30,600 nucleotides of DNA from the NCBI GenBank assembly GCA_900546395.1, contig URDD01000028.1, positions 1 through 30,600 on the forward strand, given 5' to 3'. This document shows, in pieces, positions 23,350 to 30,339 of the stretch. The position numbers were made by a program, and so were the translations under genes. Position 1 is the stretch's first letter. Each line of letters begins with the position of its first letter. The notes beneath the pieces are model-generated. The model searched no databases. It was given only the letters and a program-made list of their open reading frames with translations, and was not told the DNA's origin. Source of the DNA: an uncultured Bacteroidales bacterium (GTDB lineage: Bacteria > Bacteroidota > Bacteroidia > Bacteroidales > UBA932).

Positions 23350-24621
23350 TCAGAAGATTACTGTAAAATTGTGTCTGCCGTCATATTCATAATCAAGTTC
23401 GAAAGAATACCTTCCGCACACGGATTTGACCAGAGCCAGACCAAGTCCGGAAGACCCTTCCTTGCGTCCTCTGCCCTGATAGAAGCGGTCGAATATCCTC
23501 AACTTGTCCAGAGGCGTATCCCCATCATTCGATACTACAAGCGACTTTGCCGAAAGCCTGACATTTACTACCGAACCTGACGGACTGTGCATATAAGCAT
23601 TTTTAAGCAGATTTGTGAAAAGTACAGAGCAAAGCTGCTCGTTCATCCTTATTCTGACATTATCCTCCACTTCGACCTCTGAGGAAACCCCTTTTGCCGA
23701 ATAAATATCATCCAACATGGAGACCGAATCCCTCATGATTGCACTAAGATCTATTTCTGATACATCTATAAACTGTCCGTTGTCTATTTTTGTCATCAAA
23801 AGCAGTGTCTTGTTAAGACGGATCATTCCCTGAAGTTTGCGGTGAACCTGCATAAGGTCTTCAGCCTGCTGCGCTGAAAGCTCCTCGTCAGAATCAAGCA
23901 TCATCTCTATTTTACCTGAACAGACTGCAAGAGGAGTCTGAAGTTCATGAGAGGCGTTTCCTATAAACTGGTTTTGGAGTTCGTACTGTTTTTCTATCCT
24001 GTCTGCAGCATTCTGAGTAGCAACAGACAATATCCTGAACTCCTCAATACTGTCATCACACGGAACAGGAGGGTTCTTTTTTCCAGGTACATAACTGTCA
24101 AACCACTTGAGCAAAGCTCTCAGAGGCTTAAAGTTATACTCTACCACGACTATTGTGATTCCTATGCCTCCTGCAAGCAATATTATATACAGGAAGACAA
24201 TCCACTTCAGAATCGCCCTGAACAAGTCTTGTCTTTCAAATGTAGGCACAGCTACCGTCAGTTCATAATATTCGTTTTCTCCGTCCATAAAAATCTGATG
24301 CCTGATCCTTGCCGCTTCGGTCTCACCCTTTGATGCAATGTAAATCATTGAATTCTCATAAGATATACGAGGCATACCGGCAACCTGCTCCTCCGGGACA
24401 GATTTGATATAATATGTATTGTTGCTTCCATTGTCAACTGAAGGTATCTCCATACCGGAAATCCAGCGCAGTATTATATCAGCCGAATATGCTTCCAGCA
24501 TATCATCCGTCTCGTCATTCACTTCAGCCACCATCGAACGGAAAAAGAATATGCCCCAGACTGTCAGGAAAATAAACATAAGGACAGAAAGCCCGATTGT
24601 GATTCTATATATGAATTTCAT
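23350..24621 (-). CDS. Two-component sensor histidine kinase
   Basis: 423 residues. Helix 1 (~7-27), a periplasmic sensor region (~28-137) with no recognised domain, helix 2 (~138-160), a short HAMP-like connector, DHp domain with H-box NASHELQTPLAV (phospho-acceptor His225), and an ATPase domain with N-box NLLKNAYMHSPSG, F/G boxes FDRFYQGRGRKEGSSGLGLA. The periplasmic domain of ~110 residues is big enough to bind the downstream PepSY-like protein. It starts 3 bases after the response regulator stop. Confidence 0.95.
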   Translation of the reverse strand: MKFIYRITIGLSVLMFIFLTVWGIFFFRSMVAEVNDETDDMLEAYSADIILRWISGMEIPSVDNGSNNTYYIKSVPEEQVAGMPRISYENSMIYIASKGETEAARIRHQIFMDGENEYYELTVAVPTFERQDLFRAILKWIVFLYIILLAGGIGITIVVVEYNFKPLRALLKWFDSYVPGKKNPPVPCDDSIEEFRILSVATQNAADRIEKQYELQNQFIGNASHELQTPLAVCSGKIEMMLDSDEELSAQQAEDLMQVHRKLQGMIRLNKTLLLMTKIDNGQFIDVSEIDLSAIMRDSVSMLDDIYSAKGVSSEVEVEDNVRIRMNEQLCSVLFTNLLKNAYMHSPSGSVVNVRLSAKSLVVSNDGDTPLDKLRIFDRFYQGRGRKEGSSGLGLALVKSVCGRYSFELDYEYDGRHNFTVIF

Positions 24622-24624
24622 CTG

Positions 24625-25305
24625 TTATTGTTTCTCTATAAGCTTGTAACCGAATCCATAAACCGCCTTGATTTCAATATCCGCACCTGCATCCTCCAGC
24701 TTTTTCCTAAGGTTCTTCATTTGCGCATAGACAAACTGGAAATTGTCAGACTGGTCTATATGGTCCCCCCATACGGCTTCAGCCATGACGGCCTTATCCA
24801 CCGTATGGTTCGGTCTCTGCATGAAGTATTTCAGTATATCGAATTCTTTTTTCAACAGTTCCAGATCCTTTCCGCTGACTCTGACTCTGTTGCTGTCCGG
24901 TTCCAGAACCACATTCCCGAAACGGAAAGAAAAATCACCGTCCGCCATACTCCTGCGTGCGACACTTTTTATTCTGGCGGAAAGTTCGGCAAGATGAAAT
25001 GGCTTGGCAAGATAATCATCGGCACCAAGCTCAAGACCTGAGACTTTGTCATCAATGGAATCTTTGGCAGAAATTATTATAACATTCAGTTTCCTGTTTG
25101 TCTTCTTTATATAAGACAGTATGTCAAGTCCGCTTCCCCCGGGGAGCATTATGTCCAAAAGAGCGCAGTCGTAAAAATATACCTCCAGTTTTTCCATTGC
25201 CGCATCATAATCTGCAGCGACTTCAACCACATGGCCTTCCTTCTTCAACGTACGGGACATCATATCCCTCAAAGACTCTTCATCTTCTATAATAAGTATC
25301 TTCAT
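24625..25305 (-). CDS. OmpR/PhoB-family response regulator
   Basis: 226 residues. Receiver domain 1-~118 with acidic pocket IIEDEE, phospho-acceptor Asp51 (CALLDIMLPGGSG), Thr/Ser switch position in IIISAKDS, and Lys101 in LAKPF. The C-terminal winged helix (~128-226) shows the typical LELLKKEFDILKYFMQRPN, WGDHIDQSDNFQFVYAQMKNLRKKL and VYGFGYKLIEK. It controls transcription on phosphorylation by the adjoining kinase. First gene of the cluster regulator-kinase-PepSY-rmuC; divergent from polA. Such regulators bind tandem direct repeats, although those at 6927-6962 cannot be assigned to it. Confidence 0.96.
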   Translation of the reverse strand: MKILIIEDEESLRDMMSRTLKKEGHVVEVAADYDAAMEKLEVYFYDCALLDIMLPGGSGLDILSYIKKTNRKLNVIIISAKDSIDDKVSGLELGADDYLAKPFHLAELSARIKSVARRSMADGDFSFRFGNVVLEPDSNRVRVSGKDLELLKKEFDILKYFMQRPNHTVDKAVMAEAVWGDHIDQSDNFQFVYAQMKNLRKKLEDAGADIEIKAVYGFGYKLIEKQ

Positions 25306-25352
25306 TATAATATCTTTTTTTAATCCCCCTGAAGCAATCCGGACAGATTATA

Positions 25353-25360
25353 CAAATATA
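25353..25360 (-). promoter_or_regulatory. Possible -7 box of the two-component operon
   Basis: Minus-strand TATATTTG (25360 to 25353) matches TAnnTTTG, ~48 bases before the regulator ATG. No TTTG at the proper distance; an activator may be needed. Confidence 0.35.
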
Positions 25361-25381
25361 GCAATTCCATTCTAAACTACA

Positions 25382-25413
25382 TTTGCGAAAATTAACGAAA
25401 AACACTAACTTTG
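25382..25413 (+). promoter_or_regulatory. Promoter of polA
   Basis: TTTG (25382-25385), 20-base gap, TAACTTTG (25406-25413). Predicted start near 25420, leaving only about 13 bases before the ATG at 25434. Confidence 0.72.
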
Positions 25414-25433
25414 GAATCTTATGCCTACTTGTA

Positions 25434-28088
25434 ATGGACAACAGACTTTTTCTAGTTGACGGACACGCTCTTATTTTCAAGATGTATTATGCATTCTTGA
25501 GGCATCCGATGATAAACACCAAAGGTGTGGATACTTCTATATTGTTCGGTTTCACGAAATACATATTCGAGCTTATCGAAAAAGAAAAGCCGACTCATCT
25601 GGCAGTAGCCTTCGACCCTCCGGGAGGGACATTCAGGAACAGACTTTATCCTGAATACAAGGCCAACAGGGCTGAAACGCCGCAGCTCGTGATAGATGCG
25701 CTGGAACCGCTGACTGAAATATGCGGGGCACTGCACATTCCTGTACTCATGCTGCCAGGATTCGAAGCTGACGATGTTATCGGCTCAATGGCTACACGAG
25801 AAGGGAAAAAGGGTTTCAAAGTATATATGGTGACTCCGGACAAAGATTACGGACAGCTGGTTTCAGACAATGTATTCCAGTACAAGCCAGGAAAATCCGG
25901 AAGCGAAAGCGAAATACTGGACAGTAACGCCATTTGTTCAAAATACGGAATCGCCAGCACATCCCAGGTTATAGATATGCTGACTATCTGCGGAGACACT
26001 GCAGACAATGTTCCTGGTGTCAAAGGCGTTGGTGAAGTAGGTGCAGGCAAGCTCATTTCCAAATACGGAAGTGTAGCAGGAATTTATGAACATCTGCCCG
26101 AACTTACTCCAAGGCAGAGGGAAGCCTTTGAGAGCGCAAGGGAACATATCGGACTCAGCCATGAACTTGTCACTATCAAAACAGATATTCCTTTGGAAAC
26201 GTCTTCCGGTGATATGCTTCTGGACATGCAGTATGAACCAGGCATTGCCGACCTCTTCGAGAAATACGAATTCAACTCATTGAGGAAATACATTGAACAC
26301 ATCGGACTTCCGAAGGCTAAGGCTGAAAAAAAAGAAATACATTTCGGAACAATAACTCCGGAAAAGATGATTTCCGCTGCAGTAAAGGCAGGCAAATGCA
26401 CCATTGTGACCGAATGCGCCGGAGACAACTTTTTTGCAGGAATAAGAAAAGTGACAATAGGAGTGTCTTCCGGAGGGAAAATATATACATCTTCCGGAAA
26501 TGCGGAAGATTTCAGGCAAATTCTGGAGAATCCGGCCATAGAAAAAGCCGGATACGACCTGAAATTCCAGTGCAACCTTCTGAAAGAAAACGGCATAAAC
26601 TTTTCCGGCCGTCTGTCTGACATCGAACTTATGCACTATGTCATAAATCCCGAAAAAAGCCATAAGCCTGATATCCTGGCAAAGAGTTATCTTGATATAG
26701 ACATGTCACCTGAAGGTGACAGTACCCTGAGACAGGGATCGCTTTTTGACGATGATGACATTTTACAGGATGATACCTCTAAAGAATGTGAAGCGGCCAT
26801 ATTGTCAGAACTTGCCGGTGCTGTCAGAAACGACCTGGCAAAATCCGGAATGACAAACCTTTATGAAAGCATAGAAGAGCCTCTGATATGGGTATTGTCC
26901 GAAATGGAAAGGACAGGTGTCAAAGTGGATTTGTCACAGTTGAGAAAATTTGCACAGGAACTGAACAGAGAACTTGAAGAGAGGCAGTCCATAATACGTG
27001 AAATGACAGGAGAGCCGGACTTGAATATTTCATCTCCGAAACAAATAGGACATGTACTTTTCGAAAAAATGGCCCTTGACCCCAAAGTCAAGGCAAAGAC
27101 AGGGGCACGATACAGTTATTCAACTGATGAAGAAACGCTCACAGCCATTGCTGACAGGCATCCTGTAATAAATGAAATACTGGAATACAGGGCAGTCAAG
27201 AAATTATTGTCAACATATATCGAGCCTTTCCACAGTTTCGTTTCTCCAGGAACAGGGAAAATACATACTACATTCAACCAGGCACTTACGGCAACAGGAA
27301 GGCTGAGTTCATCAAAGCCGAATCTCCAGAACATACCGATACGTACCGACAGGGGCAAGGAAATAAGGAAGGCTTTTGTCCCGAGCAGGACTGACGGAAT
27401 AATCCTGTCTGCGGACTACTCCCAGATAGAACTCCGCATAATGGCCCACCTGTGCGGAGACAGGCACCTTACCGATGCCTTTATACACAATATGGATGTC
27501 CACTCGATGACTGCAGCCAAGATATTCGGCATAGACATTGATAATGTGTCGCCTGAACAGCGAAGGATAGCAAAGACTGCAAACTTCGGAATAATGTACG
27601 GAATATCGTCATTCGGTCTTGCCCAAAGACTCAGAATCCCGCGCACTCAGGCAAAGAAAATAATAGACGACTATTTCGCTAATTTTCCTGACATTTCGTC
27701 CTACATATCCAGAACAGTGGAATCAGCAAAAGAACTTGGTTATGTAAAGACATTGTTCGGAAGAAGACGCTACCTGCCGGATATTACATCAGGAAACGCC
27801 ACAGTCCGTGCCCTGGCCGAAAGGAATGCCATCAATGCACCTATCCAGGGAACCTCGGCTGATATAATAAAGAAAGCCATGACTGCTGTGGAGAAACGGA
27901 TAAGCGATGCCGGACTGCAGAGCCGGATGGTCCTCCAGATTCACGACGAACTGGTATTTGACGCTTTGGAAAGCGAAGCTGAAGAACTCAAGAAAATAGT
28001 CGTAGAGGAAATGGAAAATGTAATAAAACTGTCAGTACCACTTACTGTAGAATGCAATTATGGAAAAAACTGGCTTGAAGCTCACTAA
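25434..28088 (+). CDS. polA: DNA polymerase I
   Basis: 884 residues from ATG 25434; the open frame extends upstream into the promoter, so this Met (MDNRLFLVDGHALIFKMYYA) is the start. The 5'-nuclease domain (1-~290) retains DGHALIFK, FDPPGGTFR, EADDVIG and TPDKDYGQLV. The polymerase domain is complete: motif A DYSQIELR (~661), motif B RRIAKTANFGIMYG (~710), motif C QIHDELVFD (~835). The 3'-5' exonuclease region (~310-460) is present but its acidic residues are not: VTEC at 325-328 in place of DTE, Gln379 where the ExoII Asp is expected in LKFQCNLL, and no YxxxD near 445-457. It should do Okazaki-fragment processing and repair synthesis but not proofread. Overlaps the sigma-factor gene by 29 bases. 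Confidence 0.97.
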   Translation: MDNRLFLVDGHALIFKMYYAFLRHPMINTKGVDTSILFGFTKYIFELIEKEKPTHLAVAFDPPGGTFRNRLYPEYKANRAETPQLVIDALEPLTEICGALHIPVLMLPGFEADDVIGSMATREGKKGFKVYMVTPDKDYGQLVSDNVFQYKPGKSGSESEILDSNAICSKYGIASTSQVIDMLTICGDTADNVPGVKGVGEVGAGKLISKYGSVAGIYEHLPELTPRQREAFESAREHIGLSHELVTIKTDIPLETSSGDMLLDMQYEPGIADLFEKYEFNSLRKYIEHIGLPKAKAEKKEIHFGTITPEKMISAAVKAGKCTIVTECAGDNFFAGIRKVTIGVSSGGKIYTSSGNAEDFRQILENPAIEKAGYDLKFQCNLLKENGINFSGRLSDIELMHYVINPEKSHKPDILAKSYLDIDMSPEGDSTLRQGSLFDDDDILQDDTSKECEAAILSELAGAVRNDLAKSGMTNLYESIEEPLIWVLSEMERTGVKVDLSQLRKFAQELNRELEERQSIIREMTGEPDLNISSPKQIGHVLFEKMALDPKVKAKTGARYSYSTDEETLTAIADRHPVINEILEYRAVKKLLSTYIEPFHSFVSPGTGKIHTTFNQALTATGRLSSSKPNLQNIPIRTDRGKEIRKAFVPSRTDGIILSADYSQIELRIMAHLCGDRHLTDAFIHNMDVHSMTAAKIFGIDIDNVSPEQRRIAKTANFGIMYGISSFGLAQRLRIPRTQAKKIIDDYFANFPDISSYISRTVESAKELGYVKTLFGRRRYLPDITSGNATVRALAERNAINAPIQGTSADIIKKAMTAVEKRISDAGLQSRMVLQIHDELVFDALESEAEELKKIVVEEMENVIKLSVPLTVECNYGKNWLEAH

Positions 28089-28659
28089 TCTGACAGACAA
28101 TGAACTTGTATCTCTGGCCCTGCAGCAGGACCAAGGCGCTTTCATTGTACTTTATACAAGGTACAACACAGGCGTCAAAAGCCATATTGCCAGATATATA
28201 TCACAGCAGGAAGACATTGAAGACATCGCGCTGGAGAGTTTCCAGAAAGCATTCAGCCAGATATCCACTTACAACCCTGAGTACAAATTTTCCACCTGGA
28301 TATACCGCATAGCCAGAAACACGGCTTTCGACCATATCAGCAGAAAAGACAGGGAAAAAAACAACCTGCCTACGACATCTATAAGCGATCAGATTACTGA
28401 GATAAACGACATACCAGCAGTATTGCACAACCCTGAAGATGATATCATCAAACAGCAGGAATATGACAAGTGGCTTGCCAACATAGAAAAGCTGAAAGAC
28501 GAATACAGGACTATCGCAAAGATGAATCTGATAGATAATTTCGGCTATAAGGAAATCGCTGAAGAACTTGATATTCCTATAAATACAGTCAAGACAAGAA
28601 TCCGCAGAGCCAAAGCCCAGCTGCTGAAAATGATGGACATATCAGATGAACTTCTATAA
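28060..28659 (+). CDS. RNA polymerase sigma factor, ECF-like (sigma-70 family)
   Basis: 199 residues. Region 2 (~25-95): FIVLYTRYNTGVKSHIARYI, DIEDIALESFQKAFSQI, FSTWIYRIARNTAFDHISRK. Region 4 (~140-192): EYRTIAKMNLIDNFGYKEIA, DIPINTVKTRIRRAKAQL with the helix-turn-helix. No region 1 or 3. ATG 28060 lies inside polA (29-base overlap, different frame), suggesting translational coupling; no promoter of its own was found. No anti-sigma gene is adjacent, unlike the SusCD-linked ECF systems common in this phylum, so its control is unclear. Confidence 0.92.
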   Translation: MEKTGLKLTNLTDNELVSLALQQDQGAFIVLYTRYNTGVKSHIARYISQQEDIEDIALESFQKAFSQISTYNPEYKFSTWIYRIARNTAFDHISRKDREKNNLPTTSISDQITEINDIPAVLHNPEDDIIKQQEYDKWLANIEKLKDEYRTIAKMNLIDNFGYKEIAEELDIPINTVKTRIRRAKAQLLKMMDISDELL

Positions 28660-28717
28660 CTGCATTTACGCAAACGGAGACTTTAGCAAATCTCTCTTTA
28701 CTTAAACAACCGAAGCC

Positions 28718-29410
28718 ATGACATACGAAGAATTTGAAAATATTATAAGAAATGCTTTTCCTGATATCACGGAAAAGAAACTTGAACAGTTCAAAAAACT
28801 GGAAGGGCTGTACCGTGACTGGAACTCCAAAATCAATGTAATATCAAGAAAAGACATTGACCAGCTGTACCTTCATCACGTACTGCACTCATTGGCTGCC
28901 GCCGAATATTTCAGGCTCAATTTCCCTGAAGAATATAAGGCAATGACATCTGAAACCGGCAGTACAGACGGAGGCTCCGGACGGATTTCCCTGCTCGACG
29001 TAGGTACCGGAGGAGGATTTCCGGGAATTCCACTTGCGATAATGTTCCCCGGAGCTGACTTTACATTGTGCGATTCCATAGGGAAAAAAATCACTGTGGC
29101 GACTGAGGTATCCAGGGCCATAGGCCTTACAAATGTGACCACTGTCAATGCACGGGCGGAAAGTCTGCCGCAGACATTCGACTTCGTAGTGTCCAGGGCT
29201 GTCACTTCACTTGAAAACTTCATTCCTTGGGTGAAGGGGAAGTTCAGCCGCGGCATACTGTATCTCAAAGGAGGTGATATTTCTGAAGAAATAGCCACAG
29301 CTATGGGAAAGTTCAACCTGAAAAAAGGCACTGTCCACACCTGGCCTATAAGCAGCTGGGCAAAAGCCCCGTATTTCGAGGGAAAACTTGTCATTTTCAT
29401 CGAAGCGTAA
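28718..29410 (+). CDS. rsmG: 16S rRNA (guanine-527-N7)-methyltransferase
   Basis: 230 residues. SAM-dependent methylation of G527 in 16S rRNA. The Rossmann motif LLDVGTGGGFPGIPLA begins near residue 92. LYRDWNSKINVISRKD and HVLHSLAAAEYF are the N-terminal family signature. FDFVVSRAVTSLENFIPW is the substrate-side motif. Residues ~70-89 are a low-complexity insertion (ETGSTDGGSGR) compared with the usual ~210-residue protein. The last 15 codons (29363-29410) belong to a 151-bp segment repeated at 30185. Confidence 0.96.
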   Translation: MTYEEFENIIRNAFPDITEKKLEQFKKLEGLYRDWNSKINVISRKDIDQLYLHHVLHSLAAAEYFRLNFPEEYKAMTSETGSTDGGSGRISLLDVGTGGGFPGIPLAIMFPGADFTLCDSIGKKITVATEVSRAIGLTNVTTVNARAESLPQTFDFVVSRAVTSLENFIPWVKGKFSRGILYLKGGDISEEIATAMGKFNLKKGTVHTWPISSWAKAPYFEGKLVIFIEA

Positions 29411-29432
29411 GGTCAAGTGACTTGTCACTATA

Positions 29433-29478
29433 GTTACACTGGAAAAACAGAAAAATTCTTGTTTTTCCAGTGTAACTT
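29433..29478 (+). terminator. Terminator hairpin after rsmG
   Basis: A perfect 17-bp stem, GTTACACTGGAAAAACA (29433-29449) with TGTTTTTCCAGTGTAAC (29460-29476), 10-base loop. Followed by TTATTTATATTT rather than a pure T-run, which also contains the next promoter. Confidence 0.75.
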
Positions 29479-29489
29479 ATTTATATTTG
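29458..29489 (+). promoter_or_regulatory. Promoter element in repeat copy 1
   Basis: CTTG (29458-29461, one mismatch), 20-base gap, TATATTTG (29482-29489). The -33 box lies in the right arm and loop of the terminator hairpin, so terminator and promoter overlap. It now reads into a truncated gene remnant. Confidence 0.5.
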
Positions 29490-29513
29490 GGACAATGTGA
29501 CACTAAAAACTGA

Positions 29514-29668
29514 ACCCGGAGGACTACATTAACGGCTCTGTGTCCTATACGGAGACAAACGGAAGAAGGGAAATAAAAGAAACCAAGATTATAGGTATAA
29601 AATGTGACGAGTCAGATGATGACATTTATACTTTCTATCCTGATGCCGATATTTATGAAAGCAAATAA
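29514..29668 (+). pseudogene. 5'-truncated gene remnant, C-terminal ~51 codons
   Basis: Directly after repeat copy 1 the frame reads LNPEDYINGSVSYTETNGRR and continues through KIIGIKCDESDDD to YPDADIYESK, with TAA at 29666-29668. There is no start codon: an in-frame TAA sits at 29504-29506 within the repeat. The composition looks like real coding sequence. In copy 2 the same repeat edge leads into a lipoprotein ATG, so this may be the tail of a former gene of the same kind whose beginning and middle were deleted. Family unknown. Confidence 0.5.
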
Positions 29669-29679
29669 ACACTATAGTT

Positions 29680-30138
29680 ATGAAAACAACAGTTAAAATA
29701 TTTTTGACAGTAGCAGTGATGTTGATATTCAGCATCGCTGCCAATGCCCAGATTTGGGTAAACGGAGTGAAAGTATTTACGAAGATGACTAAAGAACAGG
29801 TAATCACCAAATTCGGTAAACCGACCGACTACCGGTATTATGACTCACAGGACAACGGGGTGGATGAATGGTATCATTATACCGATGATATATTAATGTT
29901 CAATGACGATAGTTTCAACGGTTTTTCTATTTGTAGCGATAAATTTACTGTCAGGCTGGAGGGACTGGATTGCGAGATAAAAGTAGGCGACAAATTTTCC
30001 ATTTTAGAGACGCTCAAACCGATATATATGGACTGGTATGAAAAAAATTGGTATTGTTTATATTTCTTGGATGAAATGGTATCATTCGAAGTTACAAACG
30101 GTATTATTCAATGTATTGACTTTTCAGGATCAATATAA
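29680..30138 (+). CDS. Small secreted protein of unknown function
   Basis: 152 residues. A clear signal peptide (MKTTVKIFLTVAVMLIFSIA, cleaved near ANA|QIW), no lipobox Cys. The mature part has KMTKEQVITKFGKPTDYRYY, reminiscent of the helix-turn motif of BamE/SmpA-like small envelope proteins (an EQV..KFGKP pattern), then a Trp/Tyr/Asp-rich beta region and EIKVGDKFSILETLKPIYMD; the second half may be another copy of that fold. I do not recognise the family. Base composition is more AT-rich than neighbouring housekeeping genes. It is bracketed by the two 151-bp repeats and is followed by the start of a broken second copy. Confidence 0.75.
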   Translation: MKTTVKIFLTVAVMLIFSIAANAQIWVNGVKVFTKMTKEQVITKFGKPTDYRYYDSQDNGVDEWYHYTDDILMFNDDSFNGFSICSDKFTVRLEGLDCEIKVGDKFSILETLKPIYMDWYEKNWYCLYFLDEMVSFEVTNGIIQCIDFSGSI

Positions 30139-30144
30139 CATACT

Positions 30145-30174
30145 ATGTTTAAGGTAGTTAAAATATTTTGACAG
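30145..30174 (+). pseudogene. Remnant of a second copy of the small secreted protein gene (first ~8 codons)
   Basis: ATG 30145 followed by AGTTAAAATATTTTGACAG (30156-30174), which matches 29691-29710 near the start of the complete gene except for one missing T; the deletion shifts ATTTTTGACAG into an in-frame TGA. Similarity ends ten bases before repeat copy 2. Confidence 0.5.
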
Positions 30175-30254
30175 CATCCGGACTAAAGCCCCGTATTTCG
30201 AGGGAAAACTTGTCATTTTCATCGAAGCGTAAGGTCAAGTGACTTGTCACTATA

Positions 30255-30300
30255 GTTACACCGGAAAAACAGAAAAATTCTTGTTTTTCCGGTGTAACTT
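30255..30300 (+). terminator. Terminator hairpin in repeat copy 2
   Basis: Stem GTTACACCGGAAAAACA (30255-30271) with TGTTTTTCCGGTGTAAC (30282-30298). The T-A pair of copy 1 is a C-G pair here (30262 with 30291). Confidence 0.7.
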
Positions 30301-30311
30301 ATTTATATTTG
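30280..30311 (+). promoter_or_regulatory. Promoter of the lipoprotein gene at 30340
   Basis: CTTG (30280-30283), 20-base gap, TATATTTG (30304-30311), 28 bases before the ATG. The predicted transcript leader is about 20 bases. Confidence 0.55.
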
Positions 30312-30339
30312 GGACAATGTGACACTAAAAACTGATGCC

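Larger units (their letters stand above)
29363..29513 (+). repeat. 151-bp direct repeat, copy 1 (rsmG end, terminator, promoter)
   Basis: Matches 30185-30335 at 149 of 151 positions (constant offset 822). Contents in order: last 15 codons and stop of rsmG, an AGTGAC-TT-GTCACT palindrome (29416-29429), a 17-bp terminator stem, a TATATTTG promoter box. The two differences (29440 T/C and 29469 A/G) are partners in the stem. Confidence 0.95.
30185..30335 (+). repeat. 151-bp direct repeat, copy 2
   Basis: Second copy of 29363-29513. The rsmG-derived codons are no longer attached to a gene here, so this copy is the duplicate and copy 1 the resident one at its 5' edge. Its 3' edge is four bases before a lipoprotein ATG. 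Confidence 0.95.

Noticed and set aside
26084..26623. A 179-codon open frame antisense to polA
   Set aside because: Lies inside the conserved polA frame, has no signal or family pattern, and no promoter was seen.
29363..30335. Insertion sequence or composite transposon bounded by the 151-bp repeats
   Set aside because: No transposase frame, no terminal inverted repeats, and the repeat contains the end of rsmG, which points to segmental duplication instead.
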